Made by a program: the position numbers and the translations under genes. From assembly GCA_964629475.1 (NCBI GenBank), contig CAZVQW010000024.1, forward strand, positions 1 to 38,612: a stretch of DNA of 38,612 nucleotides. The letters are read 5' to 3'. Below, in pieces: positions 15,783 to 23,792 of this stretch. The first letter of the stretch is position 1. Each line of letters opens with the position of its first letter. This DNA comes from SMWD01 sp964629475 (GTDB lineage Bacteria; Pseudomonadota; Gammaproteobacteria; Steroidobacterales; GCA-2729495). The notes below the pieces were generated by a model that saw only the letters and a program-made list of their open reading frames with translations, was not told the DNA's origin and ran no database searches.

Positions 15783-18314
15783 CTAAAATCGCATCGATGC
15801 CTGGACTGCAACCGTCCGTGGCCGAGCGACAAAGCCGTAATACGATGGTGAACCGAACTGGCTGAAGGCCAGCGGGGTGTCATTCGAGTAGGTCACGATG
15901 GTTTCATCGGTCAGGTTGCGGCCGAGTAATGCCACTTCCCACATTCCGTCCGGATCGCCTATGGCCAGGCGCAGGTCCAGCATGGCATAAGCGTCCTGCT
16001 CGGTACGGGCATCGAGATTCTGTGAAGGCAGGTAGCTGTCGGTAAACATGACATCCAGTGCCGAGCGGAACAACAGCGGGCCGAGTTCTTTTTCGTAGTT
16101 GATTCCAATCGTACCTGAGTAATCTGCCACGTATTGATTGGTCTTGCCGGTATAGTCGCATTTACCGACCAGGAAATCCGGATGGCCCTCACTCTCAGGG
16201 AAATCCGTAGCTTGACCCTGCACGCACTGACCGTTTTTATATTCATCGAATTCAAAATCGAGGTAGGCAACAGACCCTGACACCATCCAGTTATCGGTTA
16301 GCTGCCAGCGTCCGTCCAGCTCGACACCCTGAGTGGTCGCCTTCGCCGCGTTGCCGACATTAAAGCCGAGCGTGCCGTCGAAGATACTGACCTGCAGGTT
16401 ATCGAATTTTGTATAAAAGATTGCTACGCTGAGTTCAGCCGCGCCGTCCGCCAGGCTCATCTTGGAGCCGACTTCGAACGCCAGCGCTTCTTCATCCTCG
16501 AACTCGAACGATCCCGAGTCAACATTGCTGACTGTGCCTGCAACTGATTCCGGGTACAGCGTGCCGGAGCCGGTCGAGCCGGGATCTGGTTCGCTGTTTG
16601 AGCGCACGTCGAAGCCACCCGATTTGAACCCGTTCTTTACTGACCCGTAGATCATGACGTCATCTGTCATTTGGTAGTCGGTGATGACAGCCCAGGATAG
16701 ACGATCCTTCTTGCGGCTATCGGCAAGCTGATGAAAAGCCGCATTGAATATCGACGAAAAAAGCGGGGCACCTAATGTGAGTTGGGTAGAACCCTCGGCA
16801 GTATTGATATCGTAAGGTACACGATTCAGATCGCCCTGCCGCAGGACGCGCACGGCCTCTTTTTCGGTATGCGCGTAACGCAGCCCCAGGTTGGTGATCC
16901 ATCGCTCCGTAATGTCAAAAGACAATTGGCCGAATACTGAGCTGACATAGGTTTTCTGGTTGAAATCACGAAAGACCGATGTATCGCCGAGTGCATCGAA
17001 TGCGCCGTCCCCCTGACCGGTTGTGGCCAGGCCGACCAGGCGCACGACACCGCCGTCTTCCGGCAGGAAGATCTGGTCTTTGAATTCGAGATCTTCATTC
17101 TGGTAATACAAACCAGCCATATAACGGACGCGACGATCGGCCGGGGAAGAGATGCGTAATTCCTGGCTCCACTGCGTGTAATCTTCTTCAGACAGCAGTA
17201 GAAACTGATCTGCACCGGTAAAATCACAGTCGCAAAGCTCGGAATACTCATAATTGAGCAGGCCGGAAATCGCCGTGAATTCATACTCGCCGATGTCTAT
17301 GTTGAGGGTGAAAACGGCGGTGTTAACCTCGTTGTTACTGTGGTCACCATTAGAGCCGCGTACAAAATCCAGCTGGTCGTTCTGAATCAGCGGATTATCG
17401 TCGAAGTTATCTTCGAGATACTCGAGGTAGGTAGATCCCGGTTCCCAGTAGCATTCGCTGATGCCGTTAATAAAGTCGTCTTCACTATTGCAGCCGGTAT
17501 TCTGGCTGAAACCGGTGCCGCTCGATCCTGGTCCTGTCGATGGAATCTCATTGAAGATCTCGATCTGCCGCCCTTTGACATCGAATTCGTTTCTTTCGAG
17601 TTTCAACGTCGTATCCCAGGAATCTTCCGCCCACCCGAGCGTTAATCGCCAGCTTTTTTCTTCCCGGTTTGGTTCTTCGCTGCCAAGGATGTTGTTATCG
17701 AGATATCCGTCAATCGATCGATAACGCACGGCCAGTCGTCCTGCCAGGTTGCCGAACAGGGGGCCGGAGACGATGCCGGTCAGTTCCTGCTCATTGTGAT
17801 CGGGTTCATATAGGCCGGCGACGGATGCTTCGAATTCATCCGTCGGTTTTGCCGTCGTCAGATTCATCGCCCCGGCGATGCTGTTGTTGCCGAGTAGAGT
17901 GACCTGCGGCCCGCGCAAGACTTCGACCTGAGCCAGATCCAGAAATGGTGCTCGCATCAGTTGCGCGCGTCCGTGATATACGCCGTCGATATACATGCCT
18001 ACGGATTGCTCGAAGCCCTGATTGATGCCAGAGCCGATACCTCTTATATAGAGATTGGTGCCGATGCCGGTTTCCGACATCGTGACATTCGGGACATGCA
18101 GCACGAGTTGTTCAATCTTCGTGATGCCGGCTTCGAGTATTTTGTCTCCCGACATTACTGTCACGGAGATCGGCACGTCTTGCAGGCTTTCCTCGGTCTT
18201 GCGCGCAGTGATGGTCATTTCCTCGAGAGCCTGGGCAGACACATCTTGCTGCACCATGCCAACCAGGCTGGCGGTTACAACGACGAGAATCGAATGGCGG
18301 GTTAACCTTGACAT
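15783..18314 (-). CDS. TonB-dependent outer membrane receptor
   Basis: Energised outer membrane transporter. A signal peptide (to about residue 27, SAQA) is followed by a TonB-box-like EEMTITARK. The plug domain has LQDVPISVTVMSG, NLYIRGIGSG, VGMYIDGVYHGRAQ and VEVLRGPQVTLLG. A 22-strand barrel completes the protein, ending in Phe (VQASMRF). Conserved barrel segments near the C-terminus include DLRLAIGDPDGMWEVALLGR and NLTDE. Length 843 aa is standard. A strong ribosome binding site (GGGAGGAGAA) precedes the ATG. It is the first gene of an operon with the ASH-repeat protein and diverges from a PEP-CTERM protein. The type resembles receptors for complex organic substrates rather than a specific siderophore; substrate unknown. 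Confidence 0.93.
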   Translation of the reverse strand: MSRLTRHSILVVVTASLVGMVQQDVSAQALEEMTITARKTEESLQDVPISVTVMSGDKILEAGITKIEQLVLHVPNVTMSETGIGTNLYIRGIGSGINQGFEQSVGMYIDGVYHGRAQLMRAPFLDLAQVEVLRGPQVTLLGNNSIAGAMNLTTAKPTDEFEASVAGLYEPDHNEQELTGIVSGPLFGNLAGRLAVRYRSIDGYLDNNILGSEEPNREEKSWRLTLGWAEDSWDTTLKLERNEFDVKGRQIEIFNEIPSTGPGSSGTGFSQNTGCNSEDDFINGISECYWEPGSTYLEYLEDNFDDNPLIQNDQLDFVRGSNGDHSNNEVNTAVFTLNIDIGEYEFTAISGLLNYEYSELCDCDFTGADQFLLLSEEDYTQWSQELRISSPADRRVRYMAGLYYQNEDLEFKDQIFLPEDGGVVRLVGLATTGQGDGAFDALGDTSVFRDFNQKTYVSSVFGQLSFDITERWITNLGLRYAHTEKEAVRVLRQGDLNRVPYDINTAEGSTQLTLGAPLFSSIFNAAFHQLADSRKKDRLSWAVITDYQMTDDVMIYGSVKNGFKSGGFDVRSNSEPDPGSTGSGTLYPESVAGTVSNVDSGSFEFEDEEALAFEVGSKMSLADGAAELSVAIFYTKFDNLQVSIFDGTLGFNVGNAAKATTQGVELDGRWQLTDNWMVSGSVAYLDFEFDEYKNGQCVQGQATDFPESEGHPDFLVGKCDYTGKTNQYVADYSGTIGINYEKELGPLLFRSALDVMFTDSYLPSQNLDARTEQDAYAMLDLRLAIGDPDGMWEVALLGRNLTDETIVTYSNDTPLAFSQFGSPSYYGFVARPRTVAVQASMRF

Positions 18315-18894
18315 ATTATTTTCTCCTCCCGCTTCATTGTGCCGGGAAGTCAGGCACAGTTACAAGCATCGGTTTTGTGCCGGTCGCTGCGAAGCCATAC
18401 AGCGGAGCAGAGGTCAGGAAGCGAAGTTGACGGGTTGATTCATCAGGCCGACATTGCTTTAGTAAAGACCAGCATCCTAGTGACATCGACCGTGAAACGA
18501 TGGCACGTTATTCAGTTCGATCAACCCGTTGGTTGAAGAGGGCAAATCCTGAGAACCGGAAATTGAAGCATTGGGTGATAGAAATCCTAGAATTTGCCAT
18601 GGGAAGAATTACCATGTATTCGTTTTGAAATTGCATTATGTCAAATTTTACTAGTAAATGTATTTTTTCTATGTGCTTGGAATGTATAGTGTTTCTCAAG
18701 TCCTAGACCGCTGGATTCTGTGGGTTTGTGATGTATGTCACTTTTGGGTAGTATCGCGATAAGAGATGCCGGTGTAATCAAAAAAGGGATCCGGGTTTCG
18801 TTAAGAAGAAATGATTAAGGGGCGGCCGTCAGTTCTACGGGCTGCAATTTTGTAGTCGAGTAACTTATCGGCTTTAAATCTGGAGGAAGTTTCC
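18315..18894. promoter_or_regulatory. 580-base divergent intergenic region
   Basis: Separates the TonB-dependent receptor operon (minus) from the PEP-CTERM gene (plus), so it must hold both promoters. No supported gene, tRNA or known riboswitch was seen. Middle parts are AT-rich (18600-18690). A sigma-54 site, used by some PEP-CTERM regulons, was looked for and not found. The right-hand gene has a strong GGAGGAAG ribosome binding site at 18882-18889. Confidence 0.5.
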
Positions 18895-19692
18895 ATGACT
18901 AAACGACTAATGACCCGATTGGGAATTGCGGCAGTGATGTCCGTGTTTTCTATGTCGGCGTTCGGCGCTACGGTGAATGGCGTTTTCAGCATTAACTCTG
19001 CGGAGATTATCGATTTGTACAGCGCTACATTTGATGGCCCGATCAACCCGTCTTGTGACGGTGCTGCCGATGCTGACGAGTGTGCGTTCTTTGGCGGACA
19101 GACGCCTTTAACACGTAACATCGTCGTAGCATCTTCGCCCGGGAACACTGCGAGCGGCACGCTGGATGTCGACTATGACGATACGACCGGCGCGATCTCG
19201 ACTATCAACAGCATGGTCATCAATCTGCCCGATGCGGTGTTGACGATTCAGGGCACCACGATCGTAACGGTAACGCAGGGCAACTCACTTCCGGTTGCCA
19301 ACGACACGTTGTTCATCGAATCCGGTACCGGCGGAGCGAACGGCACTGCCGATGCGAACGAAGCTGCACTTGGGCCAGCTGTGTTCGAGCACGACGATGC
19401 ACCGAATCTGGATGCACCGGACTTCGCGACCTTCACCGACATCGTCGATAGCTGCACCGGTCCGCTCTGTGCGTTAATTCCGATTCTGTCGCTGGACGGC
19501 GTACGTTATCGCATACTCGGCACCATCGGTGCCGGTGGTGGTGATTCCCTGCAGCTGCAGACGCAGACCGCGAACAACTCGATCTATTCGGTCGATTTTG
19601 GCACTGCTGCTGCAGTACCGGTTCCAGCCGCTGTCTGGCTGTTCGGTTCAGCACTTGGCCTTCTTGGTTGGGTTCGCCGACGCGCCGCTTGA
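18895..19692 (+). CDS. PEP-CTERM (VPxPA) protein sharing a module with the ASH-repeat protein
   Basis: Exported protein of unknown function, 265 aa. The signal peptide ends near SAFGA (residue 25). The mature domain has three segments also found in the N-terminal module of the 1083-residue neighbour: DLYSATFDGPINP with FFGGQTPLTRNIVV (40-79), PDFATFTDIVDSC with TGPLCALIPILSLDGVRYRI (175-207), and QTANNS (224-229). Between them lies a variable acidic stretch. The C-terminus (241-265) is VPVPAAVWLFGSALGLLGW followed by a basic end, an exosortase sorting tail. One conserved disulfide candidate is the SC-GPLC pair. It is divergent from the receptor/ASH operon and ends in a strong terminator. Confidence 0.88.
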   Translation: MTKRLMTRLGIAAVMSVFSMSAFGATVNGVFSINSAEIIDLYSATFDGPINPSCDGAADADECAFFGGQTPLTRNIVVASSPGNTASGTLDVDYDDTTGAISTINSMVINLPDAVLTIQGTTIVTVTQGNSLPVANDTLFIESGTGGANGTADANEAALGPAVFEHDDAPNLDAPDFATFTDIVDSCTGPLCALIPILSLDGVRYRILGTIGAGGGDSLQLQTQTANNSIYSVDFGTAAAVPVPAAVWLFGSALGLLGWVRRRAA

Positions 19693-19729
19693 GTAGACTG
19701 TTGGTCAGCTCACGCTGACTAAAAAAATT

Positions 19730-19764
19730 AAGCCTCCCGGATCATTGGTCCGGGAGGCTTTTTT
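19730..19764. terminator. Rho-independent terminator
   Basis: AAGCCTCCCGGA and TCCGGGAGGCTT pair around a TCATTGG-like loop and are followed by TTTT on the + strand. Seven A lie on the other side, so it may work in both directions. Confidence 0.92.
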
Positions 19765-19907
19765 CTGCCTGGCTTGTTTGCAGCGATTCGGCCAGGTACC
19801 CGAAAACTGCTACGCTTGAATCGTTGCACTGAGCGCCGGCCCGGTTTTCCGCTACGGTTGGGAATTCGGGGCCGCATCGGGATCGATGAGACACAGGAAT
19901 ACTCGAT

Positions 19908-20408
19908 ATGACCGGAGCCGATCCGCGACCCATGGTCCTGAAACTCTGGGGACACCTGGCCCCGTATCGCATCGGCCGTTGGCTGTTCACCCGCACGGTG
20001 TGCCGCCGGGCACCGTATTTCGGCACGATCTCGCCGCGGTTTCACGAGCTTGAGCCGGGGCTTTGTCATGTATCGATGAAGAAACGCCGCCGGGTCGAGA
20101 ATCACCTCGGCACCGTGCATGCGCTGGCCATGGGTAATCTGTGCGAACTGGCCGCCGGGCTCCTGATGGAGGCCACGACACCGAAAGACATGCGCTGGAT
20201 ACCCAAAGGCATGCAGATTCGGTACCTGGCCAAGGCGCCAACCGATATCAGCGCCATCGCGAAAATTGAACCGGTGGCCTGGTCTGAAGCTCAGGATGTT
20301 ATCGTGCCTGTTAGCGTGACCAATGAACGCGGTAAAGAAGTCGTGCATGCCGACATCACGATGTATGTGTCGCCGAGTCGTGGGCCACGGGTTGCGGGAG
20401 CGGCGTGA
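19908..20408 (+). CDS. Hotdog-fold thioesterase-like protein (DUF4442 family)
   Basis: A 166-aa protein of the hotdog-fold DUF4442 type, related to acyl-CoA thioesterases such as PaaI. Seen are the central helix region RVENHLGTVHALAMGNLCEL, where the hotdog helix normally sits, then the strand IRYLAKAPTDISAIAKI and the C-terminal strand VVHADITMYVS. No signal or TM segment. The start at 19908 has no clear ribosome binding site; an ATG at 19932 is also possible. Its last 53 bases overlap the 3' end of the DhaL-DegV gene on the opposite strand. Acyl-thioester hydrolysis is inferred from fold only. Confidence 0.72.
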   Translation: MTGADPRPMVLKLWGHLAPYRIGRWLFTRTVCRRAPYFGTISPRFHELEPGLCHVSMKKRRRVENHLGTVHALAMGNLCELAAGLLMEATTPKDMRWIPKGMQIRYLAKAPTDISAIAKIEPVAWSEAQDVIVPVSVTNERGKEVVHADITMYVSPSRGPRVAGAA

Positions 20409-22221
20409 CTTCCTGCACCGCAGCCCCAACCGCCCCGGGACCGACATGCGCTCCCAATGCGACACCCAGCTCAGTGATATAACTGTCCTCGATATTCGGA
20501 TTCAGCTGCAGCAGACGGTCATGCAGTTCGATCGCGGCCGGCTCGTTGATCGCATGTCCGACCGCCATTCGGTAGCGTTTGTCGGGCTTGAGTCGTCGCG
20601 TCACAAAGCGAATGAAACGTTTTAACGCCCCATTGCCCCCGAACACAAACCCGCACGGTCCGACCGTACCATCGCCGGGCGCGTGCAGGATCGGTTGAAT
20701 GTGCAGCATACGGCCGAGCCGGTGGACCGCCGGATGGACTCTGCCGCCCCTGACCGCGTAGCTTAGATCCGCCACCAGCCCGAAGGCCCGGGTCTTGCCC
20801 CGGATAGCCTTGGTCGATGCGATGATCTCGTCGTGTTCCATGCCGGCGGCGATGCATTCGGCGGCATACAGTGCAATCAGACCCTGACCCAGCGTTGCGC
20901 TCCGGCTGTCGATGACCGTGATGGCATCCGGCTTCCGGGCCCGTTCCGCCGCACTCGTTGCCGCCTGCCAGGTGCCGCTGAGTTCTCGCCCCAGGCTGAT
21001 GCAGAAGACGTGTTTGAAATGGGAACCCAGATAATCATACATGCGGCGATAGTCTCCCGGCGCCGGCTGTGATGTTTGCGGGAAATTCGGGTTGGTTTGC
21101 AGTTCTTCGAAAAACTGCTGAGGCGTCATCCCGACCTTGTCGAGATAACTGGCGCTGCCGAATTGAACCCTGACCGGCACCATATGTATATCGAAATCCT
21201 CCGTCGCTGTATCGGGCAGATCGGCAGCCGTATCGGTGATGACGGCATAGCGCTTGTTCTTTGCGCTGATTGCATGTGCTTGCTGGCGCATGTCATCGGC
21301 CTTGCAACCGGTCAGTTCCCCATAGCTGCCCGCGATTTCGAACACCGCTGTCGGTTCGTCGACATGCACGTGAATCTTCGTCTTCTTAGGCGTGCCGGCA
21401 ATGATCAGGCTGCTGCCGATTACCGAAAGTTTCTCGCGCAACTTGCGCTGATTGATCTGCTCGCCGTGAATCAGGCATTCCGTGCAATAGCGGTGATCGA
21501 TTTCGGCATCGTAAGGTTCGAAACCGTCGAGAACTTCGGCGGCGCCCGGATCGGCCCGCGGCACCGGCACATCGCGCAGCGAGCCGCGCGCCAGGAAGTT
21601 TGCGATACCCTCGAGTAACAGCAGGAAACCCTTGGCGCCTGCATCGACGACACCCGCCCGGCGCAGCACCTCGAGCTGCTGTTGAGTATTTACCAGCGCA
21701 ACTTGTCCGCGCTCCAGCGCATGCTTCAACAACGGAATGAAATCCGCAAATGGATTCTGCCGGTGATACTTCGTGAGGTCACCGGCAACCTCATCTATCA
21801 GCGTCAGCACGGTTCCCGGCTTCGGTTCGGCGATCGCGCTGCGCGCATATTCGGCGCCGGCTTCAAAGCCCCCGACGAGGTCTTCAGGGCTCAGGCGCTG
21901 CTTGTCTTCGCAACTATCGGCAAGGCCCTGGAAGAACTGCGCGATGATGGCGCCGGAATTCCCTCGTGCACCGTCGAGTGCGGCGTCCGCTACCTTGATC
22001 AACAGCTCCCCCGCATGGCGCGTATCCAGACGCTGAATACACATGCCGATTGAATCGGCAGTTACCGCAAGATTGGTGCCCGTGTCGCCATCGGGAACCG
22101 GGAAAACATTGATCTTGTTGAGCTGATCCTGGGCGCCGATGAGCCTGTCGATGCTGGCACACAGACAGCGGTTCAGACGAATACCGTCCAGGTAGCTGAC
22201 TCCTTGATTCCCTCTTTGCAT
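20356..22221 (-). CDS. Fused DhaL kinase / DegV fatty-acid-binding protein (FakA-FakB-like)
   Basis: A 621-aa fusion. Residues about 15-210 are a DhaL (Dak2) kinase domain, with INVFPVPDGDTGTN (37-50) supplying the Mg-binding aspartates and ALDGARGNSGAII at 81-93. Residues 240-315 match the FakA middle domain (YCTECLIHGE, later KIHVHVDEP). Residues about 324-605 are DegV-like (YAVITDTAADLPD, FPQTSQPAPGD, SGTWQAA, VIDSRSATLGQG, GGRV). In Firmicutes FakA phosphorylates fatty acids held by FakB; here kinase and binder are on one chain. The ATP-site motifs are intact. The gene converges on and overlaps the hotdog gene by 53 bases, which may link both to acyl metabolism. Confidence 0.88.
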   Translation of the reverse strand: MQRGNQGVSYLDGIRLNRCLCASIDRLIGAQDQLNKINVFPVPDGDTGTNLAVTADSIGMCIQRLDTRHAGELLIKVADAALDGARGNSGAIIAQFFQGLADSCEDKQRLSPEDLVGGFEAGAEYARSAIAEPKPGTVLTLIDEVAGDLTKYHRQNPFADFIPLLKHALERGQVALVNTQQQLEVLRRAGVVDAGAKGFLLLLEGIANFLARGSLRDVPVPRADPGAAEVLDGFEPYDAEIDHRYCTECLIHGEQINQRKLREKLSVIGSSLIIAGTPKKTKIHVHVDEPTAVFEIAGSYGELTGCKADDMRQQAHAISAKNKRYAVITDTAADLPDTATEDFDIHMVPVRVQFGSASYLDKVGMTPQQFFEELQTNPNFPQTSQPAPGDYRRMYDYLGSHFKHVFCISLGRELSGTWQAATSAAERARKPDAITVIDSRSATLGQGLIALYAAECIAAGMEHDEIIASTKAIRGKTRAFGLVADLSYAVRGGRVHPAVHRLGRMLHIQPILHAPGDGTVGPCGFVFGGNGALKRFIRFVTRRLKPDKRYRMAVGHAINEPAAIELHDRLLQLNPNIEDSYITELGVALGAHVGPGAVGAAVQEVTPLPQPVAHDSATHTS

Positions 22222-22531
22222 GCCTAAAAATACCCCGATCAGAGGCCGGCTGCCAGCTGGTTTGGCCGCGACGATCGTGATACGAAGAACGGGGGAAATG
22301 CTGGTGTTCTGTTTACCGAATTTTAACGGTTATGAAGATTTCTGGCGTGAGTCGAGGTACTGATAGATACGACTGATAGTGAGCATCTTACATTCTGATC
22401 TGATAAGTGGCACTTGCCCAGGCTGCTGCCACGATGGTGGCATAGATTGCGCAACCTAGGTTGCTAATTCCGCCCGGCTACCGGAGAATCATCGGCCCCT
22501 AGTTTTCACTAATTGAGAATGGAGAACTTCG
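22222..22531. other. Intergenic region, divergent
   Basis: About 310 bases between the DhaL-DegV gene and the Cys-rich protein. It must contain both promoters. Nothing further could be supported apart from GGAGAA ahead of the ATG at 22532. Confidence 0.5.
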
Positions 22532-22936
22532 ATGAAGTTCAAAATTTCATCCCTGCTGGGCGGCTTGTTGCTGACACTGCTTGCCGGAAATGTCTTCGCA
22601 GAGGATATCGTCAGCCAGGTCCAAAAAAGTTGTGAAACCGAAATTAAGAACTACTGCAGCCAGGTAACACTGGGCGAAGGTCGTTTGCTTGCCTGTTTCT
22701 ATGCCCACGAAGACAAGCTGTCCGGGCAATGCCAGTATGCGTTGTATGATGCTTCAGCCCAGCTGGAGCGAGCAGTCTCGGCGCTGAACTATGTCGCCGG
22801 CCAGTGTCAGGACGACCTCATTGAGCATTGTGCCGATGTGCAACTCGGCGAAGGCCGTGTGCTCGAGTGTCTGGAAGCTAATTCCGAGTCTATCAGTGCT
22901 GCTTGTGCCCAAGCTCTGGATGATGTTATCGAGTAA
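22532..22936 (+). CDS. Exported cysteine-rich repeat protein (Cys-rich GLG1-type repeats)
   Basis: A 134-aa secreted protein with a signal peptide (to about residue 23, NVFA). It has two copies of a roughly 50-residue Cys-rich repeat of the kind known from Golgi apparatus protein 1. Copy one has SCETEIKNYCSQVTLGEGR and LLACFYAHEDKLSGQC; copy two has QCQDDLIEHCADVQLGEGR and VLECLEANSESISAAC. Each repeat carries four cysteines, so all eight can pair. Bacterial members have no established function. Ribosome binding site GGAGAA. A terminator follows. Confidence 0.85.
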   Translation: MKFKISSLLGGLLLTLLAGNVFAEDIVSQVQKSCETEIKNYCSQVTLGEGRLLACFYAHEDKLSGQCQYALYDASAQLERAVSALNYVAGQCQDDLIEHCADVQLGEGRVLECLEANSESISAACAQALDDVIE

Positions 22937-22962
22937 TTTTGATGACAGTCAGCTCGTTAAAT

Positions 22963-22994
22963 AGCAAAGGGGTCTTTCGACCCCTTTGCTTTGT
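22963..22994 (+). terminator. Rho-independent terminator-like hairpin
   Basis: AGCAAAGGGGTC and GACCCCTTTGCT form a 12-bp stem with a TTTC loop, then TTGTT. It lies between the Cys-rich gene and the next start, and supports placing that start downstream at 23038. Confidence 0.8.
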
Positions 22995-23037
22995 TCGAAA
23001 GAGCATTCTTTCAGTTTCTGCCGACTCATCGCAACAA

Positions 23038-23676
23038 ATGATTCGGTGGTTAGTTGGATTCTCGGCGGTTGTTTTATTCCTGTCAGGCTCGCTGAAGAAT
23101 GCGATCGCTGACCCTTTGCCCCGATTCGAGTTGACGCCATTCGTCGGTTATCGTGTCGGCGGATCGTTCGAGGATTCCGATACGGGTGAATCGGTCGATC
23201 TGGATGAGAATGCCAGTTATGGCCTGATCTTCAATATTGTGGAAAAGGCCAATACACAGTACGAGTTTGGCTGGAGCCATCAGGACACCGCGATCAATCT
23301 GACCGATACCGGCGGTAACCCGGTCAAGCTGGATCTGGATATAGATACGTTCCAGCTTGGCGGCACCTATCTGTGGGAGGGCGATGTTGCCCGGCCATAC
23401 CTGGTGGCGACCATTGGCGTGGCGCACTACCGGTTGCATGCCGAGGAGAGCGAGTCAGATACCTATTTCGCCTTTACGATCGGTGGGGGCTGGAAGTTCT
23501 GGCCGACGCGGCGCTTCGGACTGCGTCTGGAAGGGCGGTTCTATGGCACGCTGATAGACAGCAACAGCAAAATATTTTGTAGGTCTGCACCTGCCAACAG
23601 CGGCTGTTTAATTCAGACCAGCGGTAAATTGTTACAGCAGTGGGAAATATCGGCAGGTGGAGCTTTTCGATTTTGA
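23038..23676 (+). CDS. Outer membrane beta-barrel protein
   Basis: A 212-aa predicted 8-stranded outer membrane barrel. Signal peptide MIRWLVGFSAVVLFLSGS through AIA-DP. Amphipathic strands follow (ELTPFVGYRVGGSF, YGLIFNIVEK, TQYEFGWSHQ, DTFQLGGTYLW, YLVATIGVAHY, FAFTIGGGWKFW, FGLRLEGRFYG), ending in the barrel assembly signal GGAFRF. Longer frames upstream (TTG 22939, ATG 22942) cross the terminator hairpin and were set aside. No strong ribosome binding site is visible. Role unknown; porin-like or OmpW/OmpA-barrel-like. Confidence 0.78.
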   Translation: MIRWLVGFSAVVLFLSGSLKNAIADPLPRFELTPFVGYRVGGSFEDSDTGESVDLDENASYGLIFNIVEKANTQYEFGWSHQDTAINLTDTGGNPVKLDLDIDTFQLGGTYLWEGDVARPYLVATIGVAHYRLHAEESESDTYFAFTIGGGWKFWPTRRFGLRLEGRFYGTLIDSNSKIFCRSAPANSGCLIQTSGKLLQQWEISAGGAFRF

Positions 23677-23697
23677 CACGGGAATGTTCGCAGGAGC

Positions 23698-23771
23698 GCC
23701 TGTGGGAGCGGCTTTAGCCGCGAATTGTGCAACCACCGCAAGGAATCGCGGCTAAAGCCGCTCCCACAGGC
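23698..23771. repeat. REP doublet palindrome (BIME-like)
   Basis: Arms 23698-23723 and 23746-23771 are exact 26-base inverted copies around a 22-base centre. Each arm contains GTGGGAGCGGCTTTAGCCGC, the common gammaproteobacterial REP core, which is itself a smaller palindrome. It lies between two convergent genes, the usual place for REP elements, and may also act as a transcription end or mRNA stabiliser. RAYT transposases such as the one at 37807-38517 are known to mobilise REPs, but these arms differ from that gene's own flanks. Confidence 0.92.
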
Positions 23772-23792
23772 TAAGCAGCGGAGCAGTGGAAA

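Noticed and set aside
18502..18520. TGGCACGTTATTCAGTT as a sigma-54 promoter for the PEP-CTERM gene
   Set aside because: The GC of the -12 element is absent at the required distance, and the position is nearly 400 bases from the start.
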